From: JACWAE01 sp963847595
GTDB lineage: Bacteria > Chloroflexota > Dehalococcoidia > SZUA-161
Assembly (NCBI GenBank): GCA_963847595.1
Contig: CAWKAJ010000003.1
Location: 124,001-188,000, forward strand
Direction of reading: 5' to 3'
DNA length: 64,000 nucleotides
A program made the translations under genes and the position numbers. The notes beneath the pieces are model-generated. The model made no database searches. It was not told the DNA's origin and saw only the letters and a program-made list of their open reading frames with translations. This document shows positions 1-7,849 of the stretch, piece by piece (position 1 is the stretch's first letter; every line of letters begins with the position of its first letter).

Positions 1-347
1 AAGGAGTTGATGAAGTTATTGCTTCAATAGACGAAGACCAGACTGTATGTAAGACGCTGGAACTGCTGAAGCCCGACATATTTGCCAAAGGCGGTGACAG
101 GACAGGACCGGAAAATATTCCCGAAGCAGAGACTTGTCGCAAAATCGGCTGTAAATTGGTCACCAACGTTGGTGGAGGCCAAATTCGGTCAGATAGTGAC
201 CTATCCTGGAGAGTCAAAGACTTAGGTATGGAAGATCCGAGCACATTGAGAATCGCCTGCCCTTACTGCGATGACCATCCGATATTGAAAGAGAAGTGTC
301 TCTATTGTAAGGGTACAGGCAAAATAGTGGTGGGAAAGTCCGATTAG
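1..347 (+). CDS. Nucleotidyltransferase (cytidylyltransferase-like), C-terminal part
   Basis: This is the 3' part of a gene that starts left of the window; the open frame is read from base 3. The segment DIFAKGGDR followed by ENIPE and a Gly-rich VGGG stretch matches the end of the small HxGH nucleotidyltransferase domain (TagD/RfaE2 type) that transfers CMP or AMP to a sugar phosphate. The HxGH motif itself would lie outside the window. The last 30 residues add two CxxC-type pairs (CPYC and CLYC), so the tail probably binds zinc, which is not usual for the family. An internal TTG at 156 could be taken as a start but would cut the domain in half. The substrate cannot be told. Confidence 0.7.
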   Translation, partial: GVDEVIASIDEDQTVCKTLELLKPDIFAKGGDRTGPENIPEAETCRKIGCKLVTNVGGGQIRSDSDLSWRVKDLGMEDPSTLRIACPYCDDHPILKEKCLYCKGTGKIVVGKSD

Positions 348-428
348 AAAATAAATTTGATGAGACGGACTATCATAAGAGTACCCAGGTTTCTTGCGCT
401 GAACACTCGCTTAGTCAGTTATCTTCGA

Positions 429-1496
429 TTATTGTCGACAAAGAATCGGTCTGCCTAGCAGCTCTTCAGGTTTGCTGCAAAAGGGCAATGCTTCCTCAGC
501 CGTGACTAGATGCGTTCTGACAAGGTTTTGCAGTGCCTGGTCCATAGTCTGCATGCCGAATTGACTGCCGGTCTGCATATAGGTAGGCATCTGCTCTATC
601 TTGCCTTCGCGAATGATATTCCGCACAGCGTCGGTGCCGAGCATAATTTCGACCGCCGCCACTCGTCCCTTTCCAGATGACCTCCGCAGCAGAACCTGCG
701 CCAGCACACCTTCCAGCACCAGTGATAGCTGCAATCTTATTTGCTCCTGCTGGTGAGGCGGGAAAACATCTATCATACGGTCAATCGCCTGGGCTGCGTT
801 CGTGGTGTGCAGGGTGCTCAGCACTAAGTGTCCTGTCTCGGCAGCTGTGATCGCTGTTGCTATCGTCTCCAAATCCCGCATTTCTCCAACGAGGATTACA
901 TCAGGGTCCTGACGGAGCACGTGCCTTAGAGCATTGCCGAAAGACTTGGTGTCAGAGCTGAGGTCTCGCTGCGCTATCATGCACTTCTCATCCAGAAATA
1001 CGTACTCAATAGGGTCCTCAATGGTTATTATGTTCCGTGCTTCGTTCTTATTTAAGTGGTTGATCATCGTGGCTAACGTGGTGGATTTGCCAGTTCCGGT
1101 CCTCCCGGTTACTAAAACCAGGCCTCTGGGCTTTAGTGCCAGGGATTTACAGATCGCAGGAAGCCCTAATTCGTCTATGGTTGGCACTTCGAACGGAACT
1201 CGCCGAATGGCTAGACTGATGGTGCCGCGCTGCACAAACACATTGATTCTGAAGCGAGCCAGCCCTCGAATGCTGTAGGCCAAATCTAGTTCCAGGTCAT
1301 TTCTGAAGGTCTGTCTCTGGCTCTCGTTGGTTACGTGTTCAAATGCTTCTTTCAGGTCGGATGGCGTGATATGGGGCATGCCTTCCATCACTTTGAGCAT
1401 ACCGTCTATACGGAGAATGGGCGGCCTCATGACCCTTAGATGCAGGTCGGAAGCTCCCTTTTCTACCATTAAGCGGAGCAATTCTTCCATTCTCAT
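429..1496 (-). CDS. pilT: PilT-type twitching motility ATPase
   Basis: This 355-residue protein is full length for PilT, the hexameric cytoplasmic ATPase that retracts type IV pili. Visible motifs in order are Walker A (GRTGTGKST, about residue 130), the Asp box (TIEDPIEYVF), Walker B (VILVGEMRD), the His box (GHLVLSTLHT) and a C-terminal variant of the AIRNLIRE signature (AVRNIIREGK), which separates retraction ATPases from PilB assembly ATPases. No pilin or other assembly gene is present in the window, so its partners must be encoded elsewhere. The neighbouring gene encodes a LuxR-type regulator on the same strand, about 80 bases upstream. Confidence 0.93.
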   Translation of the reverse strand: MRMEELLRLMVEKGASDLHLRVMRPPILRIDGMLKVMEGMPHITPSDLKEAFEHVTNESQRQTFRNDLELDLAYSIRGLARFRINVFVQRGTISLAIRRVPFEVPTIDELGLPAICKSLALKPRGLVLVTGRTGTGKSTTLATMINHLNKNEARNIITIEDPIEYVFLDEKCMIAQRDLSSDTKSFGNALRHVLRQDPDVILVGEMRDLETIATAITAAETGHLVLSTLHTTNAAQAIDRMIDVFPPHQQEQIRLQLSLVLEGVLAQVLLRRSSGKGRVAAVEIMLGTDAVRNIIREGKIEQMPTYMQTGSQFGMQTMDQALQNLVRTHLVTAEEALPFCSKPEELLGRPILCRQ

Positions 1497-1577
1497 GCTT
1501 ATACTCCTCCGTTATGTTACTGAGTAACTAGTTCGCTATTCTCTCATAATTTCTTTGAGTCTCATGGCCAGCTTTGT

Positions 1578-2345
1578 CTAACATAATGATTCAATCTCGG
1601 TCATTGGCCTTGAATACGAATCACGCTCGTTTGCACTGTTATCGGTCTTAGCCGGGATCCAGCCTTCGCGTGCTGCGATGAACACGGCATGTGCTCTATC
1701 GTTTGCATTCAACTTGCGCAGGATCGAACTGACTTGATTCTTAATTGTCTGCTCACTGGTGCCCAGGATATCTCCGATCTGCTTGTTTGAGTTGCCCTCA
1801 CAGATGAGCTTCAATACTTGGAGTTCTTTCGATGTTAGAGATTCCAAGGCATTCTCTACGTATTTTCTATTCAAGGCAAACTCCTGGAACTCTCTAAGCA
1901 CGCGCCAGCTTAGCTTAGGTCTGTTGGTTACGCTGTCATTTATAGGATATTCACCGTCTGCGCATCGGCTTATAGTCTGAATCAAAAGTTCGGAGGTGCA
2001 GCGTTCGGCGTTAAGGTAGGCCGCTGCTCCGCTCTTGACCACCTGGAAGAGTTCTGCATCATCTTCCGCATTCTTGCTGCTTATTGTTACCACCTTAATG
2101 CCTCGAAAACTGCGTGTGATCTTTCTGGTCAACTGAAGGCCTAACGAGGTGTGATGACCCTGGTCAAGCAATACTATATCCGGCAAGCAGTTTGCGATTT
2201 GTGTGATTAAGTTTGTCTCTTCCTGGTCCAAATCGCACTCTACAATGTCCAACATCTGCAAGGCGTTTTGTTCCGCTAACGACTGCTTGATTCCGGACCG
2301 GGCGAATGTATTGCTGCTTACAATCAGTACTTTTATTCTACGCAT
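1578..2345 (-). CDS. LuxR/NarL-family response regulator with degenerate receiver
   Basis: The 255-residue protein has an N-terminal receiver-like domain and a C-terminal LuxR helix-turn-helix (about residues 168-232, LTSKELQVLKLICEG then KQIGDILGTSEQTIKNQV). The likely phospho-acceptor Asp is kept in PDIVLLDQG. However, the acidic pair that normally follows the first strand reads SSN (VLIVSSN), and the conserved Lys is missing (AYLNAERC). The receiver therefore probably does not take part in ordinary phosphotransfer. No histidine kinase is adjacent. It precedes pilT on the same strand, so control of surface motility is possible, but that is only an inference from position. The ATG at 2345 gives the expected receiver start. 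Confidence 0.85.
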   Translation of the reverse strand: MRRIKVLIVSSNTFARSGIKQSLAEQNALQMLDIVECDLDQEETNLITQIANCLPDIVLLDQGHHTSLGLQLTRKITRSFRGIKVVTISSKNAEDDAELFQVVKSGAAAYLNAERCTSELLIQTISRCADGEYPINDSVTNRPKLSWRVLREFQEFALNRKYVENALESLTSKELQVLKLICEGNSNKQIGDILGTSEQTIKNQVSSILRKLNANDRAHAVFIAAREGWIPAKTDNSANERDSYSRPMTEIESLC

Positions 2346-2739
2346 CCGCCCTCACTTCACTGATAGGTTTCACTGGTACCCCCTATCCAGATTGATGATT
2401 CTTGTGCAACTCTTGAGTTTCTTGTCTCAACTGCTATATTGAACAGCACCAACTTGCTGTATCGTATCTGCCAAACGACGATAAGCTTCGTCCACGAATA
2501 TTGTAGTTACAGTACCAATCTAGCGTAAGTTCAACGTAGTCACAATAGTACCTTTGTTATAATCTCTAGTTTTTGCTATGATTCTTTAGTTTTAATCCCG
2601 AAAAGAGAAAAGTACTACCTACATACATATTGACCCAGTGTGAGCCAGACTCAGATATCAACCCGCCCGATATGCTGAGGATGCATCCGGCAACTGAACT
2701 GTCGTGTGCTGTGTAGGCAAGACTGGGTAAGTTGACATC
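2346..2739. other. Intergenic region, 394 bases
   Basis: No gene with a ribosome site was found here. The stretch separates the end of the GGDEF/HD-GYP gene from the start of the LuxR-type regulator, both on the minus strand, so the promoter of the regulator should lie in it. The only structure seen is a short inverted repeat, TTGAG-N8-CTCAA, at 2413-2430, about 70 bases before the regulator start. It could be an operator. No clear terminator with a T run was seen. Confidence 0.4.
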
Positions 2740-4683
2740 TTATTGGACGGCCGAATTGGTCAATGTGCGGCAATTCAGTGGCTCCCAGAGTGCAGCAAAT
2801 GCTCTCACTATTTCGGGATCGAAGTAAGACCCTGAACAGCGCACAATTTCCTCTAGAGCTTCTTGGTGGTGCAGTACGTTGGATCGGTAAGGGCGTGGCG
2901 ATGTCATGGCATCATAGGCATCAGCGATGGCCAGAATACGAGCATCCAGGGGAATATTTTCACCTCTTAATCCGGCAGGATAACCCCTTCCATCAAAGTG
3001 CTCGTGATGATGTTGAATAACGGGCAGGCACCCCCCCAGGCTTTTAATATGCTTGAGTATTGCGACACCGAACTTGGGATGCTCCCGGATAGCCATCCAT
3101 TCGCTATCCGTAAGGGAGCCAGGCTTTAAAAGAATGCTGTCGGGGACTCGAATCTTACCGATGTCATGCAATAACGCTGCTGCTTTAAGCATGGCTATCT
3201 TGTCACTGGAGTAGCCGAGTGCATTGGCGATTTGTGCGGCGTATTCGGCAGCCTTTTTGGAGTGTCCGTAAGTGCGATGATCCTTGGCATCGACGGTGGC
3301 TGCCAGCGCATTGACGGCATTTAGGATTTGCTCTTCTCTACCAAGGTCAAATTCCAGGGCAGACATTCCGGCAGAGGCCAGAGATACCTGATTCCTCCCT
3401 GCCTGCTTGCTCCAGTATAGGGCACTGTCCGCCGCCGTAAGAAGAGCTTCTTTGGTGACTCCGCTGGTGGGCCATGAGGCTACACCTATGCTGCATGTTA
3501 TTGCTATACCTTTGGAGTCCATCTCGGTTTCCACCTTTTGTCGCATCCTCTCAGCGACGTTGTAGGCATCGTCAAGCGACGATTCAGGCAGGATGACGGC
3601 AAACTCATCGCCACCATAGCGGCATGGTATATCTATTGACCTGATTGAACCTTTGATATGGCGTGTTATCTCTCTCAGGATGTCATCGCCTGCAAGATGA
3701 CCAAATGCATCGTTATACGATTTGAATAGGTCGACGTCCAAGAAAAGCACCGAGAATATGTTGCCAAAACGGGAACATCGTGAGATCTCCTCGTCTACAC
3801 GCCGGTGAAAATAGCCGTGACTAAGCAGCCCCGTCAAATCATCGGTATGGACTCTATCTCTGGTCACGTTGTAGAGTTGAGCATTTGCCATAGTCACAGC
3901 CAATTCCTGGCTCACCTTTGTGAGCAAGGTGATGTCAGTCCTGGAGTACGAGCCCTGTTGTTTGGGGCCCAGTGCAAGGATTGCGATTATTCTGTCGTTG
4001 TTCCACATAGGTACAAGCAATCTGATGTCACAATCTTGGATTGCGCTACTTTCATCCTGGGCAAGCTTCTTGAACTGTGGCGCTGTATCTAGTGCCTTAG
4101 TAAAGAGAGGCCCATTATTTTCTTTGAGCCACTTAACTATTGGGCTGTCTTGGCGCAGTCCCAAAGCTGATGGCCGGTTTACTCCGATAAGCTGGTTATT
4201 GAACTGCGAAACAAAACTCCCGTTGTGGGGGAGAAGAAGACTCACGTAAGAAGTATTCAGGGCTCTGGGTATGGGGTGCAACAATTCCTCAGCAAGCTCG
4301 CCGACGCTGAGAGTACTTCTCATCCTGGTAGGGAGACTGAGCATGGTTTCTCGGTAAGGTAACCTCCATCCATAGAAGATTTGGTCCAATCTTTTCTGAA
4401 CAGGGCTCCTCAACGCCATCATAATCCAGGGGAAAATAAACACCATGACGACTATAGTGGCAATGCCGGAGGGCCCAGTCCAATTGTTTAGGAAATGGCT
4501 CAGAGCAAAAAGTGCGATTACGTACAAAGGAGCGACTATTAAGCCCACGGAAAGGTATGTTAGAATTTTCCTTGCCATGAGCTTGAAATCGGTCGTCCTG
4601 TACCAGGTTGAGATAGAGGTCATAAGTAAAGTAATATGTGGGCGGCCAGCTTGTATGAATTGGAGCCTGTCCATATGTGCCAC
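2740..4683 (-). CDS. Membrane-anchored GAF-GGDEF-HD-GYP cyclic-di-GMP enzyme
   Basis: This 647-residue protein carries two predicted membrane helices (about 43-68 and 74-93), a GAF-like sensor region (about 115-270), a GGDEF diguanylate cyclase domain (about 280-435) and an HD-GYP phosphodiesterase domain (about 455-630). The cyclase active site GGDEF is intact and is preceded at the right spacing by RSID, an RxxD product-inhibition site. The phosphodiesterase keeps HDIGK and GRGYP. It can therefore in principle both make and degrade cyclic-di-GMP. The N-terminus is shorter than in relatives with 7 to 8 membrane helices. The start is uncertain: GTG at 4683 or ATG at 4674, with an in-frame stop 24 bases further up. 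Confidence 0.9.
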   Translation of the reverse strand: MAHMDRLQFIQAGRPHITLLMTSISTWYRTTDFKLMARKILTYLSVGLIVAPLYVIALFALSHFLNNWTGPSGIATIVVMVFIFPWIMMALRSPVQKRLDQIFYGWRLPYRETMLSLPTRMRSTLSVGELAEELLHPIPRALNTSYVSLLLPHNGSFVSQFNNQLIGVNRPSALGLRQDSPIVKWLKENNGPLFTKALDTAPQFKKLAQDESSAIQDCDIRLLVPMWNNDRIIAILALGPKQQGSYSRTDITLLTKVSQELAVTMANAQLYNVTRDRVHTDDLTGLLSHGYFHRRVDEEISRCSRFGNIFSVLFLDVDLFKSYNDAFGHLAGDDILREITRHIKGSIRSIDIPCRYGGDEFAVILPESSLDDAYNVAERMRQKVETEMDSKGIAITCSIGVASWPTSGVTKEALLTAADSALYWSKQAGRNQVSLASAGMSALEFDLGREEQILNAVNALAATVDAKDHRTYGHSKKAAEYAAQIANALGYSSDKIAMLKAAALLHDIGKIRVPDSILLKPGSLTDSEWMAIREHPKFGVAILKHIKSLGGCLPVIQHHHEHFDGRGYPAGLRGENIPLDARILAIADAYDAMTSPRPYRSNVLHHQEALEEIVRCSGSYFDPEIVRAFAALWEPLNCRTLTNSAVQ

Positions 4684-5003
4684 CCCATTCTCCCACTCTT
4701 GAACTTATTATGCTACGAAATTGCATCGAATCAATACTACGGCCGTAACAGTGACGAAGTTACTTTTGCGTTGCTTGAACCTCATCAAACCACCCGCTGC
4801 GATGTGACTCACGAATGACGTCCTCAGTGCAATATTGACTGGGGCGAGTTTCATGCGATGAATGACAAATAGCGATTTAGTTGGTGTACTCGAATAGTTA
4901 GCAGCCAGTACTACAGGGGACTTGCAGGTACGTGATACTGCAAAATATGCGCAGGAACTAAGGGAAGCCGGGATCGCGGCTTACAATCTGACTTGATGCT
5001 ATT
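4684..5003. other. Intergenic region with a possible gene remnant
   Basis: No intact gene is seen. On the plus strand an open frame at 4898-4996 ends in codons that read like a real protein tail (RDTAKYAQELREAGIAAYNL), but it has no convincing start and a stop codon lies just before it at 4895. It may be the 3' end of a decayed gene. The promoter of the GGDEF/HD-GYP gene should also lie in this stretch, but no clear -35/-10 pair was identified. Confidence 0.3.
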
Positions 5004-6152
5004 TCATTTGCCCATGATCTCCAGGAATGCCTGAACTCTTGTCCTCAACTGGCCCGTGCCACTCAAGACATATTCCCTGTCCAACTCCAGGAAGGGGATC
5101 CCCGCTTCTTTAAAGTCCTTGCCTTGCATGAAGTGCTCGACAAGCCACTGGTCGCAAAATATGAGTCGCTCGCCAATTACACCATCCACCCTGAACTCAC
5201 GGATCATGTCCCTGACGAACTTAGACCTTCTCGGTTGCTCTCCGAACATGCGGGGGCACGAGGGACGGTCTGCTACATAGTATCGAGCAAGCGCTGCCAT
5301 CGGGTCACTTTCTCGTTCGTCGATATCCTTCCACATAGTTCTGGAGCCGAAGCATAGTGAATCGGTAACCACGAGGCCCCCTACGTCCTCGACAACCTTG
5401 ATGAATTCGGGGTTATCGAGGATGCCTCCTGTTATCATCAACCTCGCCCTGTAATTCGTATTGCCTTCTTTTTGGCTTATTTCATCCAGTAGTTCTTTGA
5501 GCAACTGATTGTACCGCCTCTTGGGCATGGCGGTGCTTGCTACCATGACGGCCAGCGTTTCGGCCCCTGTGATGGGCGGGTTTACCTTTTTCCTGAGGTT
5601 GTAAAGCTTTCTCTGTAGCTGTCTCGTATCGTTGTGAAGTTTTATCGCTTCCTTGAGCCGCTCATCTGTGATTTTCACTCCGAAATGCTGCTCCAGGCGC
5701 TTTCTAAGGTTTGCTAGCTCATCACAGTACCAGCCTACCTGCAGTTCGTCTGTCTTTCGGGGGAGGCTCAGCATTTCCAGGAAAGGTGATTTCACATAGC
5801 GCTTCCAGTTGTCGTAGATGCGGCGCAAATGGTCGCAACTATTGATGCAGATAACCCCTTCGAGAAATTCATACTTGCCTAAAAGAGCCATGTTAAAGCA
5901 GTGACGTGGAAAACTGCAATTGATGTTGCTGAAATAGGCGTCTGACAGCTCTGTACCCTCGCTGCCTGTTGCTCTCATGCGGAAAGGCATAAGGCCAGCG
6001 GCCGTGATTATTTCTTCAGGCACAGCCGAGCAGAAATACCCTACGACCTTGCCTCCCTGTTTCCTCCAACTATCTATCTCAGGATTAACCAGGGTATCTG
6101 CTGTTTCGGTGAACTCTTGAAGTACTTTCGATTTGATTCTCTGCGCAGTCAA
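5004..6152 (-). CDS. 2-hydroxyacyl-CoA dehydratase, HgdB/D-component family
   Basis: The 382-residue protein matches the D-component family of 2-hydroxyglutaryl-CoA dehydratase and benzoyl-CoA reductase subunits, which hold a [4Fe-4S] cluster for radical dehydration or reduction. Family features seen are the early VPEEIITAAGLMPFRM block, the Cys residues in NINCSFPRHC and NSCDH, and the following DNWKRY. No second dehydratase subunit and no HgdC/BadF-type ATPase activator are encoded nearby, so this is an orphan subunit. It is the last gene of the operon that begins at 13607 and follows the DUF1667 gene by 9 bases. The start is TTG at 6152 with AGGA 7 bases before it. Its reaction is unknown. 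Confidence 0.8.
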   Translation of the reverse strand: MTAQRIKSKVLQEFTETADTLVNPEIDSWRKQGGKVVGYFCSAVPEEIITAAGLMPFRMRATGSEGTELSDAYFSNINCSFPRHCFNMALLGKYEFLEGVICINSCDHLRRIYDNWKRYVKSPFLEMLSLPRKTDELQVGWYCDELANLRKRLEQHFGVKITDERLKEAIKLHNDTRQLQRKLYNLRKKVNPPITGAETLAVMVASTAMPKRRYNQLLKELLDEISQKEGNTNYRARLMITGGILDNPEFIKVVEDVGGLVVTDSLCFGSRTMWKDIDERESDPMAALARYYVADRPSCPRMFGEQPRRSKFVRDMIREFRVDGVIGERLIFCDQWLVEHFMQGKDFKEAGIPFLELDREYVLSGTGQLRTRVQAFLEIMGK

Positions 6153-6161
6153 TTCATCATC

Positions 6162-6560
6162 CTATTCTTGTCTGGGTAGCCCAGTCTCACCTCTCGGATT
6201 CACAGTTCTCGTGGCTACAATATTTGCGCCGCTGCCCGCGATATCTTTAATTATCACCTCAGAAATGTGCACCGGTGCCTGCAGGTCAATGCTTGCGAGT
6301 TCCTCAATCGCCTGTAAGAACAATCGTTTCGGGATCGGTTTATCAGTGCGAACTGGAAGCATGGCCCACTTTGCACCTTGAATGCGAACCGTCGTGGTCA
6401 GTACACGCATGGGCTCTTTCAATTCCTGTAGGACGAATTCCTTCACCTTATCGCACTTGTTCCCTTTCATGGAAAGGATGCTGCCGTCCTGAACTTCGAC
6501 ATCGACCTCGCATCCTACAGGACAGGTAACGCAGGTAAAGTGCTTTTTCTCGATGGTCAT
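6162..6560 (-). CDS. DUF1667 protein (Cys-rich)
   Basis: This 132-residue protein begins with a Cys cluster, CVTCPVGC, followed about 20 residues later by a further Cys (KCDKVKEF), a pattern typical of DUF1667. The family is usually encoded next to a GlpA-like dehydrogenase and a small FAD oxidoreductase, for example in Thermotogae and Clostridia, as it is here. It probably binds a metal or Fe-S cluster and serves as a small subunit of that complex; this is inferred from context. It starts 2 bases after the stop of the FAD oxidoreductase gene, which suggests translational coupling. Confidence 0.85.
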   Translation of the reverse strand: MTIEKKHFTCVTCPVGCEVDVEVQDGSILSMKGNKCDKVKEFVLQELKEPMRVLTTTVRIQGAKWAMLPVRTDKPIPKRLFLQAIEELASIDLQAPVHISEVIIKDIAGSGANIVATRTVNPRGETGLPRQE

Positions 6561-6562
6561 GT

Positions 6563-7801
6563 CTATCTTTCCCTGATACTTACCTCTATGGGGCCGGTAA
6601 CTTTCTCCAACTTTTCCCTGGCCACTTTCACTCTTATCATCTCGTTTGGCCTGGCGTATAGTCTCTTAATGGATATGTCGACTGGAGCAATGCTCAGCGC
6701 CACCGCTTTCTCAACCGGCTTTGCCGGCCTGATATAGAGAATGAGATCGTCTCTGAAACAGTACCGCTGAGGGAAAACGACTCTCACATTTTCTCCCGGA
6801 ATCACCTCGACTGACCTTCCGTTTTCCTTCCAGTCACCTATTGCGAATCCCGCAGCGTTCCTGCCAGCGGACATGCCGGTTTGGGCAACGTAATCCACCA
6901 GGTCAAATACGGTGGAGACATTGCCACATGAGAATATGCCCGGCACCGACGTCTCCATCGTCTCTGCGGTAACGGGTCCGTTTGTAGTTCGGCTCAGTTC
7001 TACCCCCGCGCCTTTTGACAGCTCGTTTTCCGGGATCAAACCGACAGAAAGGAGCAGGGTGTCGCATGGTATGAATTTCTCGCTGCCCCTGATAGGCTGC
7101 ATCTTCTCGTCCACTTTAGATACGACGACGCCTTCTACGCGCTCCCTGCCCTGTATCTCAGTGACAGTATGGGATAAATAGAGAGGTATGTCGAAATCAT
7201 TGAGGCACTGAACGATGTTTCTCTTTAATCCGCCTGGGTAATTCATTATCTCATACACGCCCTTGACCCGGGCCCCTTCCAGAGTAAGCCTTCTCGCCAT
7301 TATGAGGCCAATATCCCCCGAGCCCAGGATAACGACCTCTTTCCCGGGAAGATAGCCTTCGATGTTTACCAGCCTCTGCGCTGTTCCGGCGGTGAGAACT
7401 CCGGCAGGACGCGTGCCCGGGATACCAATGCTGCCTCTGGCACGCTCCCGGCATCCCATAGCAAGAACAATGCTCTTTGCCTCAATCTGGAACACACCAT
7501 TCTCAGAATTCACCGCAGTGATTGTTCTGTCAGGCAAGACGCCGGTCACCATCGTGTTCAGGAAGCAGCGGACGCCTGTTTTTCCCAGGTCTTCGATGAG
7601 ACGCTCCGCATACTCAGGACCGGTGTAGTCTTTCTTGAACTGCTCCAGGCCAAAGCCGTTGTGTATACACTGTTTCAGGATGCCGCCGAGCTCTTCTTCT
7701 CTCTCTAGAAGAAGGACATTCTTTGCGCCGCTTCGATACGCCTCTATGGCAGCAACAAGCCCGGCAGGCCCGCTGCCAATTACAGCTACGTCAGCTTGCA
7801 T
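6563..7801 (-). CDS. NAD(P)/FAD-dependent oxidoreductase of glycerol-3-phosphate dehydrogenase type complex
   Basis: The 412-residue flavoprotein opens with a dinucleotide-binding motif (VIGSGPAGLVAAIEA) and has a second Rossmann motif near residue 155 (VVILGSGDIGLIMARR), the layout of a two-dinucleotide-binding-domain oxidoreductase. CGNVSTVFDLVDYVAQTG near residue 290 is the usual FAD-contacting end segment. Proteins of this type sit beside GlpA-like and DUF1667 genes and are thought to pass electrons from the GlpA-like subunit to NAD or another acceptor. The gene lies 48 bases after the kinase and 2 bases before DUF1667 in the same operon. The electron acceptor cannot be told from the sequence. 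Confidence 0.85.
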   Translation of the reverse strand: MQADVAVIGSGPAGLVAAIEAYRSGAKNVLLLEREEELGGILKQCIHNGFGLEQFKKDYTGPEYAERLIEDLGKTGVRCFLNTMVTGVLPDRTITAVNSENGVFQIEAKSIVLAMGCRERARGSIGIPGTRPAGVLTAGTAQRLVNIEGYLPGKEVVILGSGDIGLIMARRLTLEGARVKGVYEIMNYPGGLKRNIVQCLNDFDIPLYLSHTVTEIQGRERVEGVVVSKVDEKMQPIRGSEKFIPCDTLLLSVGLIPENELSKGAGVELSRTTNGPVTAETMETSVPGIFSCGNVSTVFDLVDYVAQTGMSAGRNAAGFAIGDWKENGRSVEVIPGENVRVVFPQRYCFRDDLILYIRPAKPVEKAVALSIAPVDISIKRLYARPNEMIRVKVAREKLEKVTGPIEVSIRER

Positions 7802-7849
7802 TCACGTCTCCCACCAAGCGCACGAGCCGATATGTACTGCATCATTGCG

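Noticed and set aside
2535..2563. TATAAT at 2558-2563 on the plus strand as a promoter
   Set aside because: No acceptable -35 box lies 15-19 bases upstream and no plus-strand gene follows.
4289..4726. 145-residue minus-strand ORF overlapping the start of the GGDEF/HD-GYP gene
   Set aside because: It is in another frame of a well-supported gene, has no domain and odd amino acid use, and offers no frameshift that would extend the GGDEF protein.
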